From positions 1-9,509 of the forward strand of contig JAHIZC010000091.1 in NCBI GenBank assembly GCA_018814745.1: a stretch of 9,509 nucleotides of DNA. The letters run 5' to 3'. Origin of the DNA: Candidatus Omnitrophota bacterium. Lineage in GTDB: Bacteria > Omnitrophota > Gorgyraeia > Gygaellales > Profunditerraquicolaceae. Numbering within the stretch: position 1 is the first letter of the stretch; each line of letters begins with the position of its first letter. The notes under the pieces are model-generated. The model worked only from the letters and a program-made list of their open reading frames with translations. It searched no databases and was not told the origin of the DNA. Shown one piece after another: positions 1 to 6,078 of this stretch. A program made the translations under genes and the position numbers.

Positions 1-54
1 ATAAAGAAGCTCTCTGAGTATAAGGTCTAGTTTTTCAAGTACTGTCGAATCCAT
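1..54 (-). CDS. Start of a divergent gene, product unknown (partial)
   Basis: On the minus strand an ATG at 54-52 opens 18 codons that run off the window edge without a stop, reading MDSTVLEKLDLILRELLY. A purine-rich GAGGGGG (minus strand, 67-61) lies 6 nt upstream, a good Shine-Dalgarno distance. An in-frame ATG at 60-58 is possible but sits directly against that site. The visible peptide is an acidic, leucine-rich segment that looks helical. It is too short to name, and I do not recognise the family. The start codon lies inside the -35 region of the lysS promoter, so the two genes would share a compact divergent control region. The reading could also be chance, as 18 codons is weak evidence by itself. 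Confidence 0.4.
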   Translation of the reverse strand, partial: MDSTVLEKLDLILRELLY

Positions 55-82
55 TGACATCCCCCTCAATATACTATATAAT
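54..82 (+). promoter_or_regulatory. Consensus sigma-70-type promoter for lysS
   Basis: TTGACA at 54-59 and TATAAT at 77-82 are separated by exactly 17 nt, a perfect match to the housekeeping sigma-factor consensus. Transcription would be expected to begin around 88-90, only two to four bases before the lysS ATG at 92, so the message would be essentially leaderless. A second TATAAT at 84-89 is 24 nt from the -35 box and is a worse fit. This is probably the main promoter for lysS and perhaps for lolC and lolD downstream, since no comparable promoter was noticed in the next junctions. Confidence 0.65.
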
Positions 83-91
83 TTATAATCT

Positions 92-1537
92 ATGGAGATG
101 AATGAGATTATACAACAGAGAAGGGCTAAATTAGAGGCTCTTAAGGCCAGAGGAGTGTCTCTTCCGGGGGCTATTTTTGCCTCCCGAACTGATATCGGAG
201 AGTCTTTAGCTAACTTCGAGGAGGGTAAAAAAGTATCCTTTGCCGGCAGGATTACGGCTAAGCGCCTGCACGGAAAGGTAGAATTTCTCGATCTTAAGGA
301 TAGAACCGGAAAGATACAACTCTATATTAAGGCCGATGTTATCGGTAAGGATAAATTCGAGCTCTTAAAGGAAGACATAGATATAGCTGATTTCCTCTCT
401 GTTAAGGGTGAGCTTTTTAAGACCCACAGCGGTGAGTCCACGGTAAAAGTAGAAGAGTTTGTTTTGTTATCTAAGGCGCTAAGGCCTTTGCCTGAGAAGT
501 GGCATGGGTTAAAGGATATAGAATTGCGTTACCGCCAGCGCTATCTGGATTTAGTCGCTAACGAAGAAGTAAAAAAAGTATTTCTTGCCCGCTCAAAGAT
601 TATCCAGGCGATCAGAAAATTCTTAGATGATAAAGGATTCTTAGAAGTCGAAACTCCGATGATGCATTCTATCGCCGGAGGAGCAGCAGGCCGGCCGTTT
701 AAGACCCATCACAACGAATATAATCAAGAGTTATTTTTAAGGATTGCGCCGGAATTATACCCGAAGCGCCTTATCGTTGGAGGATTGGACCGTATTTACG
801 AGATAAACCGCAGTTTCCGTAACGAAGGCGTATCAACTAGGCATAACCCGGAATTTACCATGCTTGAGGTTTACCAGGCTTATGCTAATTACGAAGAGAT
901 GATGCAGCTGACGCAGGATTTAATTGCTTGCGTAGCTAAGGAAGTTAGAGGAGATACAAAGATTACTTATCAGGGTAAGACAGTGGATTTAACTCCACCC
1001 TGGCAGAAGCGCTCTTTTTATGAGATGGTTAAGCAGAGATTTGATATTGAGCCGCAGGATGAAACTTCAGTAATGATAGAAAAATTACAGCAGAAGGGAT
1101 TTGCTAAAGATAAGAATCGCTTAACCCGTTCACAGATCAATAAGATAATTGAAGATATATTAGAGCAGGATATGAGCGCTAGCCCGACTTTTGTTACAGA
1201 CTATTTTACTAATCTATGCCCTCTGGCTCAGAGTAAGAAGGATAATCCTTTGCTTTCGGAGAGATTTGAGTTGTATGTCGCAGGCATGGAAGTAGCCAAT
1301 GCCTATTCGGAGTTGAACGATCCGATCGAGCAGAGGAAGCGATTTAAAGAGGAGATAAAGGAATTAGAGAAGGATGAGAAGAAGGATGTTGATGAGGATT
1401 ATCTCTTGGCTTTAGAGCATGGAATGCCGCCTACCGGCGGATTAGGCATAGGTATCGATAGATTGGTCATGCTTTTGACGGATCAAGCCTCGATTAGAGA
1501 CGTGATCTTATTTCCATTATTAAGAGTAGGAAAATAG
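92..1537 (+). CDS. lysS: Lysyl-tRNA synthetase, class II
   Basis: This cytoplasmic enzyme attaches lysine to tRNA-Lys using ATP. The 481-residue product is close to the usual bacterial LysRS length and appears intact. An N-terminal OB-fold anticodon-binding domain spans about residues 45-125 (VSFAGRI through VKVEEFVLL). The class II catalytic core follows: motif 1 near 172-195 ending in VETPMM, then the family signature GGAAGRPF (196-203) and RIAPELYPKRL; motif 2 at about 238-262 with FRNEG and RHNPEFTMLE; and motif 3 at 446-462 with GLGIGIDRL. The protein ends in FPLLRVGK, as expected for the family. No Shine-Dalgarno precedes the ATG at 92, and the promoter position suggests leaderless translation. 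An in-frame ATG at 98 is an alternative start. The stop TAG takes its G from the first base of the following inverted repeat. Confidence 0.98.
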   Translation: MEMNEIIQQRRAKLEALKARGVSLPGAIFASRTDIGESLANFEEGKKVSFAGRITAKRLHGKVEFLDLKDRTGKIQLYIKADVIGKDKFELLKEDIDIADFLSVKGELFKTHSGESTVKVEEFVLLSKALRPLPEKWHGLKDIELRYRQRYLDLVANEEVKKVFLARSKIIQAIRKFLDDKGFLEVETPMMHSIAGGAAGRPFKTHHNEYNQELFLRIAPELYPKRLIVGGLDRIYEINRSFRNEGVSTRHNPEFTMLEVYQAYANYEEMMQLTQDLIACVAKEVRGDTKITYQGKTVDLTPPWQKRSFYEMVKQRFDIEPQDETSVMIEKLQQKGFAKDKNRLTRSQINKIIEDILEQDMSASPTFVTDYFTNLCPLAQSKKDNPLLSERFELYVAGMEVANAYSELNDPIEQRKRFKEEIKELEKDEKKDVDEDYLLALEHGMPPTGGLGIGIDRLVMLLTDQASIRDVILFPLLRVGK

Positions 1538-1566
1538 GGACAGTCCCCTTGCTGGGGATGGGTCCC
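1537..1566. repeat. GGGAC/GTCCC inverted repeat between lysS and lolC
   Basis: An imperfect hairpin fills most of the 39-nt gap. Outer arms are GGGAC (1537-1541) and GTCCC (1562-1566); inner arms are CCCC (1545-1548) and GGGG (1554-1557), with the loop TTGCT and a small internal mismatch. No T-run follows, so it is not a convincing terminator. It shares the heptamer AGTCCCC with the lolC-lolD junction (1542-1548 and 2827-2833), suggesting a related repeat family. It occupies the place where a Shine-Dalgarno for lolC would be expected. Confidence 0.6.
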
Positions 1567-1576
1567 TTCATACCCC

Positions 1577-2761
1577 ATGAAGACTGAGTTATTTATTAGT
1601 TGGAGGTATTTACTCACAAAGAGAAAAGAGAAATTTATCTCTTTAATCAGCCTGACTTCTATTTTAGGCGTAGCTATAGGAGTAATGGCACTGATTATTG
1701 TTATTGCAGTGATGACCGGTTTTGATAAAGACCTGCGCGATAAGATCATCGGCAATTATTCGCATATAACCATAGTAGGATACGATGGGATAGATAGCAG
1801 CGAATATGCCGGTATCGTAGATAAGATTTCATCTCATCCTCATGTAAAGGGAATGAGCCCTTATATCCAGGGCCAGGTTTTAGCTAAAGAGGAGAAGAAA
1901 TATTTTGCCGTTGGCTTAAGAGGTATTGATCCTGAGCAAGAGGTTACCAAGATAAGACAATACCTGGTTGCCGGAGCTATAGATAATTTAGGAGCAGACG
2001 GGATAGTAATCGGTAAGGAGTTGGCTCAGTATTTAGGCAGGGGTCTGGATTCGCAAGTTCAGATTTATTCTCCTCAGGGCAAGCTGCATAAGATGAGAGT
2101 TGCCGGAATATTTAATTCCGGGATGTATGATTACGATATGAATCTGGTGTTTACGCATTTAAAATCAGCTCAACAGATTCTCGGCCTGGGGGATCGGATA
2201 AGTGCAATTGCGGTAAAGTTGGATAATCTTTATCTTGCTGATAAAGTAAAAGCAGAATTATCCTCGGCTTTAAGTTTTAATTATGTACTTAAAACCTGGA
2301 TGGAGGCGAATCAGAATTTCTTCGCTGCCTTAAAGCTTGAGAAGCTGGCGATGTTTATCATCTTGACCTTGGTGATCCTGGTGGCTTCATTTAATATTGT
2401 CAGTACTCTGGTAGTGATGGTAGTTGAGAAGACTAAGGATATCGGAATATTAAAGACTATAGGTATGACTTCAGCTAGCATCAGGAAGATTTTTACTTTG
2501 CAGGGGCTGCTCATAGGATCAATAGGAACTTTTTTAGGTGTGCTCGGCGGCCTTATACTCTGCGCTCTATTAAAGAAGTATCAGTTTATTAAGTTACCTC
2601 AGGATATATATTATATTGACCGGCTTCCAGTATCAATTCAGCTTTGGCCGGATATTATCTTGATTATATTAGCTGCGATGTTTATTGTCTTAATCTCAAC
2701 TATTTATCCGGCAGCTAAAGCCGCGCAATTAAAACCAGTAGAGTCTTTAAGGTACGAATAA
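1577..2761 (+). CDS. lolC: Lipoprotein-releasing ABC transporter permease (LolC/LolE/LolF family)
   Basis: This inner-membrane subunit extracts outer-membrane lipoproteins from the inner membrane and passes them to the periplasmic carrier LolA. The 394-residue protein has the family layout: a short cytoplasmic start (MKTELFISWRYLLTKRKEKF), TM1 at about 21-45, a large periplasmic MacB-like domain (about 50-250), then three C-terminal TM helices near 258-282, 310-332 and 357-378 (FtsX domain). The ending YPAAKAAQLKPVESLRYE is typical. The start at 1577 fits the family N-terminus, yet no Shine-Dalgarno is visible because the inverted repeat lies just upstream. The gene is in the same frame as lysS, separated only by the TAG. 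With lolD next it forms the transporter. Only one permease gene is seen here, so it may act as a homodimer like LolF; LolC and LolE cannot be separated by eye. Confidence 0.93.
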   Translation: MKTELFISWRYLLTKRKEKFISLISLTSILGVAIGVMALIIVIAVMTGFDKDLRDKIIGNYSHITIVGYDGIDSSEYAGIVDKISSHPHVKGMSPYIQGQVLAKEEKKYFAVGLRGIDPEQEVTKIRQYLVAGAIDNLGADGIVIGKELAQYLGRGLDSQVQIYSPQGKLHKMRVAGIFNSGMYDYDMNLVFTHLKSAQQILGLGDRISAIAVKLDNLYLADKVKAELSSALSFNYVLKTWMEANQNFFAALKLEKLAMFIILTLVILVASFNIVSTLVVMVVEKTKDIGILKTIGMTSASIRKIFTLQGLLIGSIGTFLGVLGGLILCALLKKYQFIKLPQDIYYIDRLPVSIQLWPDIILIILAAMFIVLISTIYPAAKAAQLKPVESLRYE

Positions 2762-2767
2762 AAACTT

Positions 2768-2821
2768 GGGGACGGTTCTATTTTCCGACTAATTTTAACT
2801 GTAGAAAATAGAACCGTCCCC
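2768..2821. repeat. Perfect 18-bp inverted repeat, REP-like, between lolC and lolD
   Basis: The left arm GGGGACGGTTCTATTTTC (2768-2785) and the right arm GAAAATAGAACCGTCCCC (2804-2821) are exact reverse complements separated by an 18-nt AT-rich loop. It starts 6 nt after the lolC stop. A further AGTCCCC follows at 2827-2833. No T-run follows the right arm. From general knowledge, GGGGACGGTTCT-type palindromes resemble dispersed REP elements linked to IS200-like (RAYT) transposases, but no transposase is present here. As RNA it would form a strong hairpin inside the lolC-lolD message and could affect mRNA stability. Confidence 0.85.
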
Positions 2822-2840
2822 GGAAGAGTCCCCGGAGTAA

Positions 2841-3512
2841 ATGTTAGAAGTTAATAATATACATAAGATTTTCAAAAACGGTAAAAAGTCCCTTACTGTA
2901 CTTAAAGGGGTAGATCTTAATATTAAGAAGGGTGAGTTTGTTGCTATAGTCGGGCCTTCCGGTGCGGGCAAATCTACCTTGTTGCATATATTAGGCGGAT
3001 TAGATTCTCCCTCGCAAGGCCAAGTGATCTTTCAGGGAGCGGATATATATAGCCTGGGAGATTCAGCGATCTCTAGATTAAGAAATCAGCGAATTGGATT
3101 TGTTTTTCAGTTTTACCATCTATTATCCGAGTTTACGGTATTGGAAAACGTACTTATGCCAGCTTTAATTAACCTAGAACCTAAAACCCAGAACCTAAGA
3201 CCTAATAATGCTATTAAACTATTAGAGCAGGTAGGGTTAGCAGAGAGAGTGGATCATTTTCCCAGTCAGTTATCAGGCGGAGAGAGGCAGAGGGCTGCAA
3301 TTGTGCGTGGACTGATCAATAAGCCTAATTTACTCTTATGCGATGAGCCTACAGGAAACCTTGATTCTAAGGCGGGTAATGATATAATTGGTTTAATCAA
3401 AAAGGCCAATACCCAGGATAAAATGACCGTAGTTTTAGTTACGCACAATTTGGAATTAGCTAAAGCAGCAGATAGGATTTATCATTTAAGTGACGGTAAG
3501 TTGGTAAATTAA
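2841..3512 (+). CDS. lolD: Lipoprotein-releasing ABC transporter ATPase
   Basis: This cytoplasmic ATPase powers lipoprotein release by the neighbouring LolC-type permease. The 223-residue product is normal for LolD and has every nucleotide-binding motif: Walker A GPSGAGKST (38-46), Q-loop Q90 in GFVFQFYHLL, signature LSGGERQ (144-150), Walker B LLLCDEP (164-170), D-loop GNLD and switch histidine H202. QFYHLL followed by EFTVLENVLMP is characteristic of the LolD/MacB branch. A GGAG at 2834-2837 lies only 3 nt before the ATG, a weak ribosome site right after the large inverted repeat. Residues 111-122 are encoded by a tandem heptamer array in the variable helical region after ENVLMPALI. That stretch is about two residues longer than in E. 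coli LolD as I recall it. The catalytic motifs are unaffected, so the protein should be active. Confidence 0.95.
   Translation: MLEVNNIHKIFKNGKKSLTVLKGVDLNIKKGEFVAIVGPSGAGKSTLLHILGGLDSPSQGQVIFQGADIYSLGDSAISRLRNQRIGFVFQFYHLLSEFTVLENVLMPALINLEPKTQNLRPNNAIKLLEQVGLAERVDHFPSQLSGGERQRAAIVRGLINKPNLLLCDEPTGNLDSKAGNDIIGLIKKANTQDKMTVVLVTHNLELAKAADRIYHLSDGKLVN
3171..3205 (+). repeat. Five tandem degenerate heptamers inside lolD
   Basis: Five consecutive 7-mers read AACCTAG, AACCTAA, AACCCAG, AACCTAA and GACCTAA. They begin exactly at codon 111 of lolD and encode NLEPKTQNLRP plus the start of the next residue. The 35-nt array is not a multiple of three, so each unit is read in a shifted frame and the peptide itself has no clean repeat. 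This looks like an intergenic-type satellite repeat that landed in a tolerant loop of the gene and stayed open. Confidence 0.75.
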
Positions 3513-3518
3513 GGAGGT
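3511..3518 (+). promoter_or_regulatory. Strong Shine-Dalgarno for ilvE
   Basis: AAGGAGGT overlaps the last two bases of the lolD TAA stop and lies 4 nt before the ilvE ATG at 3523. It is the closest match to the anti-Shine-Dalgarno sequence in the window and fixes the ilvE start against the out-of-frame ATG at 3519. It shows that this organism does use Shine-Dalgarno initiation, which makes its absence before lysS, lolC and mlaF notable. Confidence 0.8.
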
Positions 3519-3522
3519 ATGA

Positions 3523-4392
3523 ATGAAGGTCTATATTAACGGAAAGTTTTACGATAAAAAAGAAGCAAAGATTTCGGTGTTTGACCACGGCCTTCTTTAT
3601 GGAGACGGCGTGTTTGAAGGGATCCGTTCTTATAGCCGCTTAGTCTTTAAATTAAAAGAGCATATTGACAGGTTGTATGAATCTGCTCACAGTATTATGC
3701 TTGAGATTCCGATGAACAAAGAGCAGATGAGCAAAGCCGTGATTGCAACGCTGAAGGAGAATAAGCTTACCAATGGCTACATCAGATTAGTGGTTACCCG
3801 CGGGGAGGGTGATTTGGGGCTTGATCCGCGCAAATGTAAGGGCCATGGGGCGGTTATAATTATTGTTGATAAGATTGCATTGTATCCGGAGAAATTCTAT
3901 AAGGAAGGTTTAAAGATCCTTACCGTTCCGACAGTGCGGAATCTTCCTGAGGCAGTCAATCCTCAGATTAAATCCTTGAACTACCTGAATAACATCCTGG
4001 CTAAGATTGAAGCGGTGAATGCCGGCTATGATGAAGCGATCATGTTGGATTCTTTAGGATATGTGGCAGAGTGTACCGGAGACAATATCTTTATCGTTAA
4101 AAACAATCATCTTTATACTCCGCCGCAGTGCATGGGAACTTTAAGGGGAATTACCCGCGATGCGGTTTTAGAGATCTCACGCCGTGATAAGATTCAGACG
4201 CATGAACATGTGATTACCCGCCATGAGGTCTATATCTCTGATGAATGTTTCTTAACCGGCACGGCAGCAGAGATTGTGCCAGTAGTGAACGTTGACCACC
4301 GTGTAATCGGTACAGGAAAACCCGGCAAAGTTACTTTAAATCTGATGAGGAAGTTCAAAGAGCTTACTAAAAAAGAGGGAACCAGGTATTAA
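3523..4392 (+). CDS. ilvE: Branched-chain amino acid aminotransferase (class IV PLP enzyme)
   Basis: This cytoplasmic PLP enzyme probably interconverts leucine, isoleucine and valine with their 2-oxo acids, using glutamate/2-oxoglutarate. The 289 residues match the fold-type IV family. The N-terminus has HGLLYGDGVFEGIRSY (22-37), which favours a BCAT over D-amino-acid transaminase. The PLP lysine is K150 in NPQIKSLNYLNNILAK. ECTGDNIF (183-190) carries a conserved glutamate, and GTAAEIVPV (246-254) is a BCAT substrate/cofactor motif. The stretch VTRGEGDLGLDPRKC resembles the shorter IlvE type seen in archaea and deep-branching bacteria. It follows lolD by 10 nt and precedes mcsA by 16 nt, so it is probably cotranscribed with both. 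D-alanine transaminase or aminodeoxychorismate lyase are less likely alternatives. Confidence 0.9.
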   Translation: MKVYINGKFYDKKEAKISVFDHGLLYGDGVFEGIRSYSRLVFKLKEHIDRLYESAHSIMLEIPMNKEQMSKAVIATLKENKLTNGYIRLVVTRGEGDLGLDPRKCKGHGAVIIIVDKIALYPEKFYKEGLKILTVPTVRNLPEAVNPQIKSLNYLNNILAKIEAVNAGYDEAIMLDSLGYVAECTGDNIFIVKNNHLYTPPQCMGTLRGITRDAVLEISRRDKIQTHEHVITRHEVYISDECFLTGTAAEIVPVVNVDHRVIGTGKPGKVTLNLMRKFKELTKKEGTRY

Positions 4393-4408
4393 TTAGGAGG
4401 AATATAGA

Positions 4409-4924
4409 ATGTTATGTAACATCTGTGCAAAAAATCCGGCGACTGTTCATTTGACGGAGATCATCGATAATCAGATGAATGAGTTGCATCTCTGCGAAGA
4501 GTGCGCGCGTCAGAAGAGTGCCCAGATGGAGCAGAAGTTTGGTTTAAGTGACCTTTTAGCCGGAATGGTTGACTTTGATAAAGTTGCTAAAGAGGCAGAG
4601 AGCATAGTCCCTAAGTGCCCGAATTGCGGCCTGACTTACACAGATTTTAAAAAGATCGGTAGATTGGGTTGCGGCGAATGCTACGGCGCTTTTAAGAAGT
4701 ATCTCGCCCCTCTATTAAAGAGAATTCACGGTTCATCTCAGCATATCGGCAAAGCCCCGGCTGTTAAAGCGACAGGCAGGGCTTTCAAGAAGAAACAACC
4801 GGATTTACAAGAGTTACGCAATAAACTACAGAAAGCAATCGAAACAGAGGCTTTTGAAGAGGCTGCGAAGATCCGTGATCAGATAAAGGAGATAGAGAGA
4901 AAACAGCCTGAGATAAAAAAATAA
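4409..4924 (+). CDS. mcsA: McsA, zinc-binding activator of the protein-arginine kinase
   Basis: McsA is the small partner that activates the arginine kinase McsB. The 171-residue protein has two four-cysteine zinc clusters: C3 and C6 with C29 and C32 (CNIC and CEEC), then C70 and C73 with C88 and C91 (CPNC and CGEC). A C-terminal UVR motif spans about 132-165 (LQELRNKLQKAI, EAFEEAAKIRDQIKEIE), the element that mediates contacts in UvrB/UvrC and in McsA/ClpC. A linker rich in lysine and alanine lies between. AGGAGG (4395-4400) with 8-nt spacing supports the ATG. The gene lies between ilvE and mcsB, 21 nt before the latter, in the canonical mcsA-mcsB-clpC order but without ctsR ahead of it. Confidence 0.94.
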   Translation: MLCNICAKNPATVHLTEIIDNQMNELHLCEECARQKSAQMEQKFGLSDLLAGMVDFDKVAKEAESIVPKCPNCGLTYTDFKKIGRLGCGECYGAFKKYLAPLLKRIHGSSQHIGKAPAVKATGRAFKKKQPDLQELRNKLQKAIETEAFEEAAKIRDQIKEIERKQPEIKK

Positions 4925-4945
4925 TTAATCAGAAAGTGGCCAAAG

Positions 4946-5995
4946 ATGAAACTCGATGATCTCCTAAAGCATACCAGTGAATGGTTAAAGGGTACAGGCC
5001 CTAATTCGGATATTGTGATTTCTACCCGTATACGTTTGGCGAGAAACCTGAATAAACTTCCTTTCCCGCACTGGGCGAATAAGAAACAAAGTGGAGAAGC
5101 TTTGCAGGCAATTGAAGAATCTTTCAATAAGGTTGATTATTTGAAGAAAGCGACTGTGTTTAAATTGGCGGAGATAAATAGTATAGATAAGCAGCTATTA
5201 GTGGAGAGGCACCTGATGTCATTTGAACACACCCAAAAGACGGATTACAAGGCAGTTGCCATAGAGGAAGAAGAGATAGTGGCGATTATGATCAATGAAG
5301 AGGACCATATGCGGATTCAGGTGATGCAGTCAGGATTTAATCTCTTCGAGGCCTGGAATATTATCAACCGGATTGATGAATGCCTGGCAAAGGAGTTATC
5401 AATTGCCTATTCTAGCGATTGGGGTTATCTTACCGCTTGTCCGACTAACGCAGGCACAGCTATGCGCGGTTCAGTAATGTTGCATCTACCGGCTTTAGTG
5501 ATGACGCGTTCAATTGACCGGGTATTAGCGGCGATCTCTAAACTGAGTTTTACCACCCGCGGTTTATACGGTGAAGGGACTCAGGCAACGGGAAATTTTT
5601 TCCAGATCTCAAATCAGGTATCTTTGGGGCTTAGCGAAGATGAGATAGTCAATAATATCAACGGCCTGATCAGGCAGATAATCGAACAGGAGAAACAGGC
5701 AAGAGAGTTAATGCTCTCGAGAAATAAATCGTTACTCGAGGATAGGGTTTATCGGAGCCTAGGCATATTAAAAAGCGCACGTATTATCACCAGCCAGGAA
5801 ACAACTGAATTGCTATCGATGGTAAGGCTGGGGGTTGACCTGGAGATGGTTAAAGATATTAACCGGCAGACAATAAATGAATTGTTCATCATTACCCAGC
5901 CTGCGCACTTACAAAAAATAGAGAACAAGAAGCTTTCGTCTAATGAAAGAGATTCGAAACGAGCGGAATTAATCAGGAGCAAGCTAAAAATATAG
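4946..5995 (+). CDS. mcsB: McsB protein-arginine kinase
   Basis: McsB phosphorylates arginine side chains of aberrant or regulatory proteins, marking them for ClpC-ClpP. The 349-residue protein has the phosphagen-kinase catalytic fold: nucleotide-binding STRIRLARN (26-34), INEEDHMRIQ (116-125) with the catalytic acidic pair, TACPTNAGTAMRGSVMLHLP (163-182) with the conserved cysteine C165, and RGLYGEGTQATGNFFQISNQ (205-224). Near the C-terminus RDSKRA (335-340) matches the RDxxRA motif described as the allosteric phosphoarginine pocket in Gram-positive McsB. No creatine- or arginine-kinase N-domain is present, which rules out metabolite kinases. No good Shine-Dalgarno precedes the ATG. The start fits the family N-terminus (SEWLKGTGPNSDIVISTRIR), so translation may be coupled to mcsA. 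Confidence 0.96.
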   Translation: MKLDDLLKHTSEWLKGTGPNSDIVISTRIRLARNLNKLPFPHWANKKQSGEALQAIEESFNKVDYLKKATVFKLAEINSIDKQLLVERHLMSFEHTQKTDYKAVAIEEEEIVAIMINEEDHMRIQVMQSGFNLFEAWNIINRIDECLAKELSIAYSSDWGYLTACPTNAGTAMRGSVMLHLPALVMTRSIDRVLAAISKLSFTTRGLYGEGTQATGNFFQISNQVSLGLSEDEIVNNINGLIRQIIEQEKQARELMLSRNKSLLEDRVYRSLGILKSARIITSQETTELLSMVRLGVDLEMVKDINRQTINELFIITQPAHLQKIENKKLSSNERDSKRAELIRSKLKI

Positions 5996-6078
5996 CCCCT
6001 CGCCTAAGACAAGACGCTGACGAAGGCTCGGGGTCAATTTTCAGATTAAAAATTCAGCGGGAAAATTGAGAGGTTATC
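5996..6078 (+). other. Structured gap between mcsB and clpC
   Basis: This 83-nt gap begins directly after the mcsB TAG. The first part can pair CCCC (5996-5999) and GCCT (6002-6005) with AGGC (6024-6027) and GGGG (6030-6033) around a 2x2 mismatch. The second part is a 9-bp inverted repeat, TCAATTTTC (6034-6042) with GAAAATTGA (6061-6069). GAGAGG (6068-6073), 5 nt before the clpC ATG, is the likely ribosome site and overlaps the right arm, so the hairpin could partly hide it. I see no CtsR-type tandem heptamer, no CIRCE palindrome and no consensus promoter here. Confidence 0.55.

Noticed and set aside
1..30. Plus-strand gene end reading IKKLSEYKV followed by TAG
   Set aside because: Nine codons to a stop is what chance gives at a window edge. 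The minus-strand frame with a ribosome site explains the same bases better, though neither is certain.
84..89. Second TATAAT as the real -10 box of lysS
   Set aside because: It is 24 nt from TTGACA, far from the optimum, and would put the transcript start inside the coding sequence; the TATAAT at 77-82 has ideal spacing.
1483..1755. Minus-strand reading frame of 90 codons across the lysS-lolC junction
   Set aside because: It lies opposite two well-recognised genes, has no family features, and would antisense both. It is a shadow frame, as are the other minus-strand frames opposite lolC, lolD, mcsB and clpC.
2768..2821. Intrinsic terminator between lolC and lolD
   Set aside because: The stem is strong, but no T-run follows the right arm, the loop is 18 nt, and the next gene is the ATPase partner expected on the same transcript.
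3523..4392. D-amino-acid transaminase or aminodeoxychorismate lyase instead of IlvE
   Set aside because: FEGIRSY, the NYLNNILAK context after the lysine and GTAAEIVPV all favour the branched-chain enzyme, although class IV members overlap in sequence.
6030..6050. GGTCAA at 6032-6037 as half of a CtsR operator before clpC
   Set aside because: CtsR boxes need a second GGTCAAA-type heptamer 3 nt further on. The following bases (TTTTCAGATT) do not match, and no other copy was found in the gap.
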